64,000 nucleotides of DNA from Tilletiaria anomala UBC 951 (GCF_000711695.1 NW_013547019.1:124001-188000); one strand, 5' to 3'; shown: positions 24,423 to 38,600, counted from the stretch's first letter. Notes: a model not told the origin generated them from the sequence alone. Numbers and translations are program-made.

Positions 24423-25042
24423 TCTGCTTGGCTGTGTGTGTTGCCAAGAGTAAATGCCTGGAGGATTCTTGATGCTGTGGGTCACGCTGTGGTGAAGCAA
24501 CAATGATGAAGGCACAGATGGAAGCCATGGTATGATGAGCGAAACGACGAAACGGGTCACGATCACCTAACAGCCCATGAGCCAACAGCTGTGGGCGCGT
24601 GGATATGCCTCGTGTAGCTGCCACCAGCAGAGAGTGTCCTTGTTGCCAAATGGGTCGGGGCTCTCGCGCCAACAAATCTCTTCGCGGGTCAAACACCACG
24701 CCACTCTTGTGTAATAGAAGGGACGTCCCCGCTCCCGCTTACCTAAGGACCTTGGGGTCCGATGCGGCGTCTCATTCTGCAGACTGCATATCTGCAAGGA
24801 AATAGGGTTCTTCCACTACTGTAGATGATGTGAACTGGTGAACCCAATCTGCCACCTCTGGCTGGGACTCTGGAGGCTGGAGCATCTCCATTGATCTCAT
24901 CTTCTGATGGCACCAGGCCAAGCCGTGGTCAGTGTTGTTGAGCACGGCAGGCCTTCTGAGCTAATTTCAGTGGCGAAAGTGGCACTTATTTCGCTGTGCA
25001 ATCGCGGGGATATTTGCTTGACGACTACACGGTGTACACAGC
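24423..25042. other. Divergent intergenic region, SKP1 / RGG protein
   Basis: 620 bp between divergent start codons. Short frames here have no family resemblance, so I treat the stretch as promoters and leaders. Confidence 0.4.
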
Positions 25043-26057
25043 ATGACGAACACCGCTGAGAACCATCCCGAGCCGAACGAGGTCGAGGCACCTGAGGCAT
25101 CGCGAGACCCGTCTTCTTCACAGAGTCCAGATGGGGCGTCTGCACCTAGCAACTCTGTCGCTCCAGCTGAAGGTGCAGTTAGACCAAGCACTGTGGCAGA
25201 TGCAGGAACCGCAGATGCGTCGCGGGTCGAAGACAAATCACAAGGCGAACAAGAAAATAGCACAAGATCGACTAAGGCCGACTTGAGCAAGAAAGAAAGT
25301 GATGGGCAGGTACCCACAAACACAAGTGTCCAGCAGCCTCAGAACGTTGATTCATCAGAGGAGGGAGAGCCGAGCAAAGCAGCGGAAGCGGTGGGTCCAA
25401 ATACAACAGCTGCGGCGCGCGGCGGCCAACCTGCGCGCGGGAGAGGCGGTGAGCGCCGAGGTTAGAATCCGGGCCATTGATCTCAACTGCTGACACTTGA
25501 ACATCTCTTCTGTCTCCTTAGGGTACCTCAACCGTCAACGGTTCCGGACAGGAGGGAATGAACGGCAAAAGCTGACGCCAGAAGAGCTCGATGCGAAACT
25601 CGCGGCTGCGCGCGCCAAGAACGCCGCCATCCTAACGCGCCAAGCCGAGATCGATGCAGACAAGGAGTCGTATGCCACGCAAACCGCCGTGGATCGCCAG
25701 GCGCGTGAAGAGGAGCGCCAGCGGCGTGAAGAGCGCGCGCGCAAGATGGTCGAGACGAAGAAGATGCAGCTGGCGCTCGATGAGGAGCGCGAAAAGGCGC
25801 GCGCGCGGAAGCTGGAGAAGATCGGCAAGCGGGATTGGGACCAGGAGAAGGCCGAGGGAGGGGAGCAGCTGTGGAAGTCAAATTACCGAGAATACTCGTC
25901 CGGTACCCCAAGAGCCGGTGCCGGTGGCGGCTATGGTCGCGACAGAGCGGGCGGTGCGCCTGCGCGAGAGCGAGATGGCGCCCCGGGCCAACAGCAGCGG
26001 CAACCCAAGCCTGCCAATTTGGATAGCACCGCCGATTTCCCGGCACTGGGCTGCTGA
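25043..26057 (+). CDS. RGG- and coiled-coil-containing protein, possibly CCDC9-like
   Basis: Not firmly recognised. Exons are 25043-25448 and 25522-26057, giving 313 aa; the intron (GTGAGC...CCTTAG) falls inside an RGG block (RGGQPARGRGG-YLNRQRF). The N-terminal 130 residues are acidic, Ser/Pro/Ala-rich and probably disordered. A charged helix follows (KLTPEELDAKLAAARAKNAA, then EEERQRREERARKMVETKKM), which resembles the EELD..I...KAKN start of animal CCDC9. The C-terminus is Gly/Arg/Gln-rich and ends STADFPALGC. RGG blocks plus a basic coiled coil suggest RNA binding, but no function can be assigned. Confidence 0.75.
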
Positions 26058-26227
26058 GGTGTAGCACTGTGTACTTTGAAGCCACTCATACCTGGCACTT
26101 GGCACATTGGCCCATTCAAAGCATCGAGCCACTGTGAGCCCTGCAATTGGGCGCGGACCACCGAAGCGCGTGCGTACCTGGTGCAAAGTACAGGTATCTT
26201 GCAGCTGCAATGTTTCACTCCACGCAA

Positions 26228-27034
26228 TTACAACATAACCTTGCCCCTCCCTTTCTTGAGATCCTTTCTCTTCTCTTTTACCGCTTTGATCTTGCGTTTT
26301 TCTCTGTCCTCAAGCCTCCTGACATGTGCACGTTGCTCGTCGCTCGTCTCGCCGGGCAGATCAGAGCTAGCGACCTGGTGGATGTGCGCGTGCAGCTTGG
26401 ACAGAGCGTCCGCGAGGTTCGCGTGCGCCGAACGAGATTTGGACGATGACAGCTGCAGGGAATGTGTATTTGCAACGTAGTAGGGTGACACGCTGGCCAG
26501 ACGCTTGCAAATCGTCGGCAGCAGCCAGCGCTGCGAGTTGACCACTTTGTCCATTGCGGCTGCGGCATCTTGGTCAGCAGCGGCGGCAACGATGTTCTTC
26601 AGGTCCAGTCGAACGACAGCTTTCGAGCTGGTCTTGTTGACGTGTTGCCCTCCTGGTCCGCTGCTGCGTGTGAAAGAGATGTGCATCTCTTGCTGGTTCT
26701 GCTCCTGCGTCAGGTTTTTCTGTGCAAAGGCCGCCGCCCAGCACCTGCGCCGCGCGATATCCGACGCACTCTCGAATGGCCAGCCAGCTTGGCGGTCTGG
26801 AAAGTTTGCCCTCGCGGTGGTGTGCAAGTGTGAAGTGCGCAGAGATGCATGTATTACATGGATCTCAAAGAGTTGCGTTGCGATGGCTCGATCGGATCGC
26901 GGACGCGGCTGCTGCTGCCATCTTGTCAGCCTCGGAGCTATTGACCTTGCAGCCGCCGTTGCCGCCGAGCGCACGGTTGCAGGCTGAGCCGCACGTCCAT
27001 CGATCCAGGCAGCTAGATGCCCTGCCTGTCTCAT
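26228..27034 (-). CDS. Mitochondrial class-I release factor-like protein, ICT1 type
   Basis: Codon-independent peptidyl-tRNA hydrolase family (ICT1/mL62; bacterial ArfB), used to rescue stalled mitochondrial ribosomes. A single exon from ATG 27034 gives 268 aa. The catalytic segment is ISFTRSSGPGGQHVNKTSSK with the GGQ tripeptide; the Gln is methylated in relatives. It is followed by AVVRLDLKN and a basic C-terminal helix (REKRKIKAVKEKRKDLKKGR), as in family members that bind the mRNA channel. The N-terminal 100 residues are Arg/Ala/Ser-rich (RSAATAAARSIAPRL, LRTSHLHTTARA) and look like a presequence. No RF1 codon-recognition domain is present. A spurious 61-70 bp intron could be drawn near 26870, but the unspliced reading is sound. 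Confidence 0.85.
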   Translation of the reverse strand: MRQAGHLAAWIDGRAAQPATVRSAATAAARSIAPRLTRWQQQPRPRSDRAIATQLFEIHVIHASLRTSHLHTTARANFPDRQAGWPFESASDIARRRCWAAAFAQKNLTQEQNQQEMHISFTRSSGPGGQHVNKTSSKAVVRLDLKNIVAAAADQDAAAAMDKVVNSQRWLLPTICKRLASVSPYYVANTHSLQLSSSKSRSAHANLADALSKLHAHIHQVASSDLPGETSDEQRAHVRRLEDREKRKIKAVKEKRKDLKKGRGKVML

Positions 27035-27412
27035 GAGTCCATGGTCGATTCGTCTATCGGATGGCGCAAAAACTATACCCTACGGTCTCTGGACTTGCAT
27101 GTGTTTCGAAAGAGGGAACAATACCCTGTGATAGACAGGCAAACATGACGAGCGCACACGCCTTTTGAGGGATGCTGGCATCAGAGCAGTGTATGTGGCT
27201 CCTACCCCCCTGGGCGCCGCACCGCTCGCGCTTCCATGTCTCTCCGTTGGGTCTCAACCACACATTGCGCGCACCGCGCACACAGACATCAGCATCGCCC
27301 ACATCCACTTCTTCTTGAGCTTGCCGTCCACATGCAAGATCCGTGCTCTGAGCAACAAGCGACCCAAGCATACGCAGTCACCAGTTCGAGCACAGCCACA
27401 GAGGTCTTCATC
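27035..27412. other. Divergent intergenic region, ICT1-like / SEC23
   Basis: 378 bp between divergent start codons, presumably both promoters and leaders. Nothing else is seen. Confidence 0.4.
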
Positions 27413-30064
<2,652 letters not shown>

Positions 30065-30229
30065 GCGTGGCGAGGGACAAGGGGAAACTTTTACTGGCAA
30101 ACGAGGTGTAGTGGACCAAAGAAAGATATATGCACACACATGTTGTGATCTTGTTTGCCATCGTATACCGCGCCTAGGATACAGCGTAGGATCAGAAGCC
30201 TGGAAAGAAATTGTGAGCGTAAGGTCAGT

Positions 30230-30970
30230 TCATGCCATGCGCGGCCGCGGCGGCTCGAGAGCAGCCCCTGGACACCTACAGCAATCGCAATCAAAGGGGC
30301 ATAGGTCCGTCTCACCCGCATCAGGCCTATTTATCCCAAGTTCTTCCTCTGTATACACCAGGAACCCTTCCTCTGTCCGTTTTCGTTTCGAGTCAGCAAT
30401 GATGCCGCGCGAATCCGCAAATGCGGCATTCGAGTCGTCCATGCCTGATGTAGGAGCGACGTACGGCCTGCCGCGTTTGAGCCCGTTTCGCCCACGTGTT
30501 GAAGAGTCAGGTACGGAGCTCGAGGAAGTGATAGCATCCATGTATGCTTTGGGTGCTTTTGCCGACGGTCGTTTTGACTTTGTGCTGGTGCCTTCTCCGA
30601 GCGACGGATCGAAGATCTCTTCAGGAGCCTTTTTCCTTTTCTTTGAAAGTATTGCGTTGTTTGCATTTGAAGCAGTCTTCTCTTCCTTTCCTCGCTTTCC
30701 GGAAACTTTTTCAGAATCATTTGAAGGATCTGCTTTGGCACTCTGAACCGCTTCTCGCGAGCTCGCAGTCATGACTATCTTGCCCTTCTTGCCAACGGTC
30801 GAACTTGCTACTGAGGCAGCGAGTTGATTCTCAGACGCCTTCTTCTTTCCCTTGTTGACTTTTGCCTGGCCACTCTTGTCCTTCTTGGGTTTGTCTTCTC
30901 CCCCGTTTATGACGGTAGTAGCGGTCGTGGCAGACTTCTTGCCCGCAAAGATGTCCTCGATTTCAGACAT
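30230..30970 (-). CDS. DUF1764 family protein
   Basis: Conserved eukaryotic protein of unknown function. I take ATG 30970 (MSEIEDIFAGKK), which matches how family members begin; the open frame extends farther upstream. The 246 aa are mostly Lys/Ser-rich and disordered (KKDKSGQAKVNKGKKKAS). The signature is C-terminal: FADSRGIIADSKRKRTEEGF, then LVYTEEELGI and DLCPFDCDCC. The many Lys/Arg patches suggest a nuclear or nucleolar protein, which is inference. It converges with SEC23 across 165 bp. Confidence 0.85.
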   Translation of the reverse strand: MSEIEDIFAGKKSATTATTVINGGEDKPKKDKSGQAKVNKGKKKASENQLAASVASSTVGKKGKIVMTASSREAVQSAKADPSNDSEKVSGKRGKEEKTASNANNAILSKKRKKAPEEIFDPSLGEGTSTKSKRPSAKAPKAYMDAITSSSSVPDSSTRGRNGLKRGRPYVAPTSGMDDSNAAFADSRGIIADSKRKRTEEGFLVYTEEELGINRPDAGETDLCPFDCDCCRCPGAALEPPRPRMA

Positions 30971-31459
30971 GACGGACGATGTGGTGAGGGAGGGCGCGAG
31001 GGCTTGGACAGAGCGACAACTACGACGAGACCTTGAATTCACGGTTTGAGTTAATTCCTCCCAAGCAGCTTGATCCTGTCTTGACAAAGTGATGTGCTGT
31101 TCTTCTTTAACCAGCGAGTTTCGGCGTAGTGTTATGCTCATAAAACAGACCTTTCCGAGCAAGGCTGCATTTTCATGGCGTGAGAGAGAGAGCCGAGGTT
31201 GGGGTTTTTTCTAAAAAGAATTGTGGAACCAGTATAGAAAAAAAAGTCGCCACGTGGCTTGAAAAGCGTTCGTCCCTCGTGATCGTCAACATTTGTTGGA
31301 AATCGTCACCATGATCCTGAATTGTGCATTTTGCTGCCAACGGCATCATTGTGCCACAAAGAGTGAGGTCCCCGCCAGCTCATATCTTACGCTATAAAAC
31401 GAGGGGCTATCCTGGCTCGTAGATTAGGGGCTTAGGAACAGGCGCACGATGGATCATCG
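30971..31459. promoter_or_regulatory. Divergent promoter region, DUF1764 gene / sugar-phosphate transporter
   Basis: 489 bp between divergent genes. A TATAAAA lies at 31393-31399, 61 bp before the transporter ATG; a transcript starting about 30 bp downstream of it would include the small uORF at 31449. An AAAAAAAG run lies near 31238. Confidence 0.4.
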
Positions 31460-31463
31460 ATGA
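31449..31463 (+). CDS. Four-codon uORF overlapping the transporter start codon
   Basis: Reads M-D-H-R-stop. Its TGA (31461-31463) overlaps the main ATG (31460-31462) as ATGA. If the leader starts downstream of the TATA at 31393, ribosomes would meet this ATG first. The overlap could allow termination and restart, or simple repression. No transcript data support it. Confidence 0.35.
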   Translation: MDHR

Positions 31464-33519
31464 AATTTGAAAGCGCTATATCCACCACATCAGCGAAATC
31501 ATCCGGTAAACCCACTAGGATGTCGGGAACAGCGACAGTAACCCATTTGTCAATGCAAAAGCTGTCACATCTATCAGCCAATCGAGGGCGAGAGCGATAC
31601 TACTCCGTGCCTTTTCGCCGCGATGGTGGTAATTCTGGCTTTCTCTCGCTCTTTCCATCACGGTCAACGCTGTATTTCATTGCCAACTGCCTCGCCTGGT
31701 ATCTCTCGTCGGCACTGTCTTCAAACACATCCAAAGCGCTCCTCTCTGCACCAAAGCACGTAATGACATCACATCCAAATGATGTTCTGGAATCTGGTCG
31801 ACACGGGCAAGCCCTACATCCACCAGATTCATCCTCCGCACCATTTCCTTACCCGATTAGCCTGACATTTGTTCAATTTCTTTTCGTACATGGCTTTTGC
31901 TACATATGCACGAGCGAGCGATTGCTAGGAAAGCGTACGATGGGAAAAGTCATGCCGCCTGCAAAAGAAAGAATCTTGGAGGTCGGCCAGCTGTCACTCT
32001 TTACGGTCATCGGGCACGCATTGAGCTCGCTTGCGATCAGTCGCGTGCCTGTCAGCACGGTACATACGATCAAGGTTCGTCTCGATCCACTCTGACTAAT
32101 TAAATGCAATGCAAGTGTGATAGCCTTTCGTTCCCTCCTGAATTCTTACAGGCATTGTCTCCGCTGTTCACCGTAATTGCCTACTCTCTCTTTTTCTCTG
32201 TGACTTATTCAAGCGCGACATGGCTCTCACTCCTCCCACTCACCATCGGCGTGATGATGGCTTGCACCGGGCTCTCACTATCAGCTGAAGATATCTTGGG
32301 TCTCTTCACAGCCCTTGGAAGTACGATGATATTCGTGGCGCAGAACATATACAGCAAGAAGCTTCTCAGTGGAAATGGCCATGGCTCGAAGGATCTAGAC
32401 AAGATGGGGGCAGAGGGCAGCAAACTGGGCAATGGTGTCAGCACAGGCAAAAAGCGCAAGGATCAAAAGTTGGACAAGCTGAATATCCTTCTCTATTCTA
32501 GCGGTTGCGCTTCGACCGTGAGTCAATCTCCCTATTGCTCGTGTGTGAGCCTCAACTTATATCTGGCGCGGTCTCTGTTCACAGCTCATGATTCCGATGG
32601 TGCTTTACTACGATGCCTCTTCCATACTGACCTCGTCCACAGGAGCAAGCTTTGGGAGGGTTTTATCATTGCTTTTGGCCAATGGAATCGTAAACTTTGC
32701 CCAGAATGTGCTTGCCTTCAGTGAGTCTTAATCGCCCCCTTCGCCAGACAAGGTTGCAGTATTAACACTACCATTGGTTGCAGGCATCCTGGCTCTGGTG
32801 TCACCTGTGACCTAGTGAGCACGGTCTAATCCATCGCACACAAAACACAGGGTGCTGAGACGAATTATGTTTACAGTTCCATTGCTAGCCTTCTCAAACG
32901 AGTCTTTGTCATTTGCTTCGCCATCGTGTGGTTCAGACAACAAGTCACCATGCTTCAATGGCTTGGTATCACCTTGGCTTCCACGGGCGTGTGAGTCTTA
33001 GACTGCTGTACTGAGTTAAACACAGCGAGCATCACTTTCTGTGTGAAGCAGACACCGAGAGGGCCAACGCAGATCATGCTGACTATCTTATCACCTGTCA
33101 GATGGATGTACAACAACGCTAAAGTCAAGAATGACGTCGCACAGGTAGAGGAAAAAGTACATCCGAAAGGCAACATTGATAGCTTCACATTGCCGACTAC
33201 GGCTAGTGCCACCACCAACAAGAATGGCCACGCGAATTCCGGCTATGTGACAACATCAGGACTCGGTGGGCGCATGGCCATGTACGGATCGTCGCTTTCG
33301 CCAACGGCAGCGCGCTTCCAACATGCGCAAGGCCAACCGCATATGTCTGTCTCCAAAATCTCTGGTAGCTTTGGGAGCAGCACGGGCAATGGCGTCACGG
33401 GCCCTGGAAGCTGGAGGTTGGACGTCGGTGGCGGCCTACACAGTCCGACACAGGAAGTAAACCGCAGTGCTATCATGAACGGGGCTATCGGCCCTGGGTG
33501 GCGTGCTAAGAGCAAGTAA
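31460..33519 (+). CDS. Triose-phosphate/nucleotide-sugar transporter family protein (SLC35E/Sly41-like)
   Basis: Drug/metabolite-superfamily carrier of the TPT branch, expected in Golgi or ER membrane; the substrate cannot be read from sequence. Exons are 31460-32074, 32152-32517, 32585-32720, 32784-32814, 32877-32990 and 33102-33519. All phases agree, giving 559 aa. One exon is only 31 bp. Family segments are SLTFVQFLFVHGFCYICTSE, ISRVPVSTVHTIK-ALSPLFT, LSLLPLTIGVMMACTGLSLS, GLFTALGSTMIFVAQNIYSK, ANGIVNFAQNVLAF-SILALV, SPVTYSIASLLKRVFVICFA and LQWLGITLASTGVWMYNNAK. Cytosolic insertions (GSKDLDKMGAEGSKLGNG) and a 120-residue Ser/Gly tail lengthen it beyond the usual 350-450 aa. Confidence 0.88.
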
Positions 33520-33966
33520 CACCAACAGGCGTGCATCGCAATCCCATTACTGCTCTATTTCCAGAACATTATGCACAATACACTAGCATGGCGCGCGAGG
33601 AGATGAGCAGGTCTGAGCGTCCTGTAGCGAAAGAAACGAAGAGCATGTCTTGCTTGATCAATTGGCTGAGCGCTGGACTAATGAATTGGTGGATATACAA
33701 GACAGTGTCCATTAGCTGGTCCTGGATCATGCGTTGGAAAAAAAGATGCGATTGAGAAGTGGAGATAGTCCAAACGCCAGAGAACAGTGTAGTATAGCGA
33801 GAAAAGGAGGCCACAACAGTTGCCAGCGGGTAGTGGGTTGCTTGGCGGCAGGTTGTTTTGGTGCCCAAACATATCCTGGTATGCTATCGGTGTCGCTATT
33901 GTGGTACCCGCGACGAAGATTACTGTAGTGAGTTTCGGATGAACTCTTTGGGAGCGAATTCACAGA
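33520..33966. other. Convergent intergenic region, transporter / HMG-box gene
   Basis: 447 bp between two stop codons of convergent genes; 3' flanking sequence only. Confidence 0.4.
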
Positions 33967-35607
33967 TTAGACAAAGCTATTCCGAAGGTTGAGCTCGAAT
34001 GCTTCTTGCAGAGTCTCCATGTCGACTGTTCGGAAGTCGGAAGGCGCGTCGACGCTATAGAAGGAAAGGGGGCCTGAGGAGCTGCTCGACTCTGTCATTG
34101 GGTCCTCCATGAATGGAGGTGGAGGCAGGCCATCATGAGAGCCACCAGCACCAGCAGACAGACTTGCTCTCCACTTTCGCAATAGAGCCTCTTTCTCTTG
34201 TTCAAGGGTGAGAGGTGGCTGCATCGTCTCGTTGAGACCGGAAGCGGTTGGCAAGGTCCCAGTTGATGATCCGCATTGTCCGTGAGCATGTTGAATCGCC
34301 GATATGGCAGCCTCAGTCAAGAAACTGCTGACCCGTCTCTTCGTCAGAGTGGGAGCGCTCATCAGCTCATCCCCGTAATGGAAAGGCGCCGAGCCGAATG
34401 GCAGAGAGCCATCCCCTGAAGGCAAAGCACCCATTCGCGCGAAGCCCCCAGCTTCGGGGGGAAGGAAGCGCGCAGCGGCATTCATCGCCGTCGGCGGAAC
34501 TGCAATATCGCCAAAGGAATTGCTTCGCGGGGAGATCAGAATGTCTGGCATCGTGGGCAAACCCAAGGGATATGCCTCCAGCTGTCCTCCAGCTGTCCGC
34601 GGCCGTGAATGTTCCAGAACTGATGGCTGCGGAGCAGGCATGCTCGTCATTGCGAATGGCATGCGCTGGAAGTTGAAGAAGGAGGCCGGAGAGGGCCCTG
34701 GTGGAAAGTTGGATGGGCTTTGCTCGTTGAGGGCTGCTCGGTTCGTCCACTCTGGTATGAGGGTGTTGGAGAAAGCAGAGTTGGTAAGACTGGCACCATC
34801 AGCTGTGCCGCCGTGCAGAAGCACCGGCTGCAAGGCAGCCTCCTTTGGCTTAAGTGTTCCCTGAAGGCTCGGGTTCTGCGATCCAAAATCGATATTGATC
34901 GGGACTGAGGATGAGCGTCGATAGCCCCTCAGAGGAATGCCGGCACTTGCAGGGGAAAGCTGATTCTCAGTCTCAGCACCAACACTTGGAGATGGCGATC
35001 CTTTGATATGATGTGTCTTCCGCAGCTCAGCATCAAGCTTCTCCTTTCTGATACGCCTAGGTTCGGATCGGCCCTCTTCGACCGCGCCTTCGCGAACACC
35101 TTCGCGTCCCAGAGCCTTCAAGATTTGATCGGCAACCGATTCGACCCGGCTTTCGGATGTTCGAGATCGGGGTCGCTGACGCTTTTCCGAAATTTTGCGC
35201 GAGGTCTCAGGCTGATACTTGTACGATGGGTGGAGGCGTAGATGCTCCGCCTTCTCTGCAGCGGCATTCTCTTGCCACTGTGCGCGCTCATCGCCGGACA
35301 AATTGTGCCAAAGATGGGAAATGACGTTACTGAGCGCCTTTTGGTCCTTCAGATCTTTTGGAAGAATGCCTTGCTGGATGACGTGCGAACGAAAGAGGAT
35401 GAAGGCATTGCGAGGGCGCTTGACATGCCCAGCAGGACGCTTGCGGGCGTGAGATTTCTTCTGACTGCGCGGGACGCCCGATGCTCCCACTGGGCCGACA
35501 GACGAAGATGAGCTACCGAACTGACTTGACGAGAAATCGCTGTCACTTGCACAAGTGTGCGAGGCCGATGGCGACCAAGCCCCGCTTTCTGATTCGCCAG
35601 CATCCAA
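33967..35607 (-). CDS. HMG-box transcription factor (MATA-HMG type); 5' exon unresolved
   Basis: Sequence-specific HMG-box regulator of the type that includes Ustilago Prf1 and Rop1 and fungal MAT proteins. The box is complete, about residues 60-135 of the open frame: GHVKRPRNAFILFRSHVIQQ, then LSNVISHLWHNLSGDERAQW and HLRLHPSYKYQP. A basic stretch and a long Ser/Pro-rich C-terminal region follow, with TP/SP sites suitable for MAP kinases. No in-frame ATG precedes the box. The frame is open upstream to about 35673 and contains possible acceptors (TTGTAG, CACTTCAG), so at least one coding exon lies farther upstream; the ATG at 35603 is out of frame. It sits next to a 7.1 kb gap with HMG-core sites. 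Assignment to Prf1 or Rop1 is not possible by eye. Confidence 0.8.
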   Translation of the reverse strand: MDAGESESGAWSPSASHTCASDSDFSSSQFGSSSSSVGPVGASGVPRSQKKSHARKRPAGHVKRPRNAFILFRSHVIQQGILPKDLKDQKALSNVISHLWHNLSGDERAQWQENAAAEKAEHLRLHPSYKYQPETSRKISEKRQRPRSRTSESRVESVADQILKALGREGVREGAVEEGRSEPRRIRKEKLDAELRKTHHIKGSPSPSVGAETENQLSPASAGIPLRGYRRSSSVPINIDFGSQNPSLQGTLKPKEAALQPVLLHGGTADGASLTNSAFSNTLIPEWTNRAALNEQSPSNFPPGPSPASFFNFQRMPFAMTSMPAPQPSVLEHSRPRTAGGQLEAYPLGLPTMPDILISPRSNSFGDIAVPPTAMNAAARFLPPEAGGFARMGALPSGDGSLPFGSAPFHYGDELMSAPTLTKRRVSSFLTEAAISAIQHAHGQCGSSTGTLPTASGLNETMQPPLTLEQEKEALLRKWRASLSAGAGGSHDGLPPPPFMEDPMTESSSSSGPLSFYSVDAPSDFRTVDMETLQEAFELNLRNSFV

Positions 35608-38600
35608 CCCCGAAGCACTGAAGTGCTCAGCGTTTGAATTTAAATTTCCATCTACACGGAGGATGGGTGTGAGTTGCTACAAGCTGCGATTCATGAAGAG
35701 AATGAAGCTCACTCGTGGCTGCTGTATCGATTTGGAGCAGTGGTGTGGGTTCGCTGGGGCCTGGTAGACTCTTGGGCCCTGAAGTTATAGTCTGCTCAGA
35801 CACACGACGCGGACGTGCTCAGCCAAGGGAATCATACACTGACAGTCTGCAAAGCTACCCACCAGAGCACTGCGTAATGAGCGTCTACGGTCGCAGAAGC
35901 CGATTGGCATTGTAGAGAAAGACTGGATGTGCGCCTGCGGCGTCGGTGGCTCACAAGTGATGTGCGGCACGGCGAGGTCTTGCATATTTGCATTGTTATC
36001 CTTGATGCTTTCGCCTCGGGCCTGTTGCCGCATCTGCCTGGATGATCGACGAATATTGGATCTGAGTACCATCGTGGCATCAAAGGCACCGGCTGGCTGG
36101 TATGGGTTGGTGGGTGTCATGAGAATGACCATTTTTTATAGAGACCAGCTCTTGGGGATCAGAGATCCAGCGAGCAGGTTGGGAAGGATGTTTCAAGGCG
36201 GGCTGTGATGGTGAAGACATAAGACATCGTATCATGTTGGTCCACTCTTATGTGTGTGAGTCGTCCTCTTCATGGTAAGAGCGCAACAATGACCGACGAG
36301 CAGTGTGCCCAATGGCGATTGAGGCCAAGGGTGATGGAGATGTTTCGGAGGACGGCTGCCGAGTCGACGGCACGTGGCACTTGGCACTCGCGTGGCGAAA
36401 AGCAAAAGAAAGGGCAAGCCTTCCGAGATGGATGATAAAGGGCTGAGCCTGGAAACACTGGGTAAATCACCTGTCATTGCGGCTTCGTTGCACTTCAGAT
36501 GTTTGCATTGATGCAGCGATCTGTAGGTGAAAGTAGATGCGTGATAAGCAACTCAAAATAACAAGCTAGCGCCGCGCACGCCGCACACTGGCGTGGACTT
36601 GGTATGTACGTTGGTTCGGCCGACGTGCAAATGTGAATGCCTCGAGTCCTCGACGCTCGTCGATGAACCCAGGGCAGTGGTCCATGACAAAGTATCTCGC
36701 ACCAGCGGGCACAAGCTGTGAAACAAAGGGGGCGATACTGCAACCTACTCAGTGGACGCATTGCGGACGCCCCCATGCTCGAACGGTACTGCTATTTGTT
36801 ATTGTTCGCATAGCCACGCGTGACGCCACAAAGGGTGATCCGAGGGCTTGGTTGCGTTCTCCTCATGTCACATTTGTGCTCTCTGCTCTGCTTCCAGGCC
36901 GTTCCCAGCTGCACATGGCGCTGGCTTGCACTGCACATGTTGACTGCGATCATTTGCTCCTCCATGCACGTCGAGTTTCAGTTGTCAAAGACTCTGAGTG
37001 TTCCACGCATTGATACCGTATCCCTGGGTAAGTACGTACCCGGCAGTTCGAAACACGTCAAGTATGCACAATCCGCACGAACAGAGTTACTAATCCGAAT
37101 TCGAAAGATCGCCGATCGCGTCACCACAGATTTTCGATGTTGGTTAGCATCGTCGCAGACCACCGACCTCCTGCCCCCAACAGTTTGAAAGCTACATATG
37201 TACACTAAAGCAACTGTCACACTTTCAAGTCATTCACTGAAAGGTACACAAAGACCCTCGATAGATTCTTTCATAGCGGCTTCCATGTTGCGATTCCATT
37301 TCGAGTGCGCTATTTACCGGTTGTAACCGATGTGACCTGTGAGTCTCGAATTGAGCTTCGACAGTAACCTGTTGAAACCTTCATCGCAGCAAACATAAGG
37401 GCGTTCATCGCTCACATCTCGCTGCACATATTTCGCATTCCGGATCCCACATCTGTATGGAGCATCTGCCACCGTAAGATAGTCATATATTGTAGCATTG
37501 ACAATCAATGTTGCCGTGCACAAGTGACAACTGGAGCGAAAGCATCGGGCATGTGCCGCTTGCCTACGATTTCAAGGTATCTTGCAATGCGTACAAAAGG
37601 TATAGCATAGGAAGAAGAGACGGGAACCAAGATTCTAGGACTCTCCTGCCGACGATACCCTTGCGCCCTTGTCGTGGTGACGTCGCTCCCGGAACCTGAA
37701 AGTTCGAAGTTTGAACAAATCTCGATGATGCTTATGTATCCCTTTGCCTACATATCTGCCAATGTACATCTGTAGCGAAGTAGGTGTGTAGGTGCATACA
37801 CTCATTCTCTTAAGGAAATAAAAATGGGTAGCACAATTTGACATCGTGCAGAGAGTTCGGCGTCGATGTGTTGAAGAGGCGGCGGGGTGTGAGAAGTTGT
37901 TGCGAGGGCCGGCGCTCACAATAGACCGATCCCCTGAGGTGCCGAAGTACTCTAAGAAGGCAGGGATAATGGATAGATTTTTACAAGTCTGTGGAGCATA
38001 AATATCCATGTAGGAGAGAGGAAACGCCGGTGGATGTGCCAAGGGTGAGGCCTATGTCGCGGGTAGGTTAATGCATTGCCACATGTTCGTTCCGGCCTTT
38101 GTAACAAATGTTAAAGGGATCGAGCAATATAAAAAAGGTTCAAATTTTGATTGCGCCTCATGTAATTTGGGCTCAAATCACTATGAGCCAGCAAGCGCAG
38201 GCACTGAAGTGCGATGGGCATCTGGAGTAACGTTGTACGTATCCATGCGCTTAGGTAATACAAAATACATACTCATATTTACATCTGAGAACCAGGGTTT
38301 CGGCACACACAATCACCGAGTTATGTGCAGACTCCCAGGACTCGGGTGACGAGTCGCATCCACCCATGCATAAATTACGGCTGCTGGACTCTAGAGATTG
38401 GAGAGTGGCGACGAGAGGAAGGCGAAGACTGCTCAGGTGCATGGGGACATATGTATTGTATCGAATGCATGTATCCAGGTCGTATGTATGTACGTCTCTT
38501 GTACTCCCTCAGTAGTGATCTGTTGGGCGTACGGCAAAGCGGACATGTGCACGCTCTCTGTGCCAGATAGGCCTTCGCGCTCAGCGAAGTGTGAACGACA

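Noticed and set aside
26228-27034. Extra intron near 26870 in the ICT1-like gene
   Set aside because: It would delete part of a good mitochondrial presequence and changes phase; the unspliced frame is uninterrupted.
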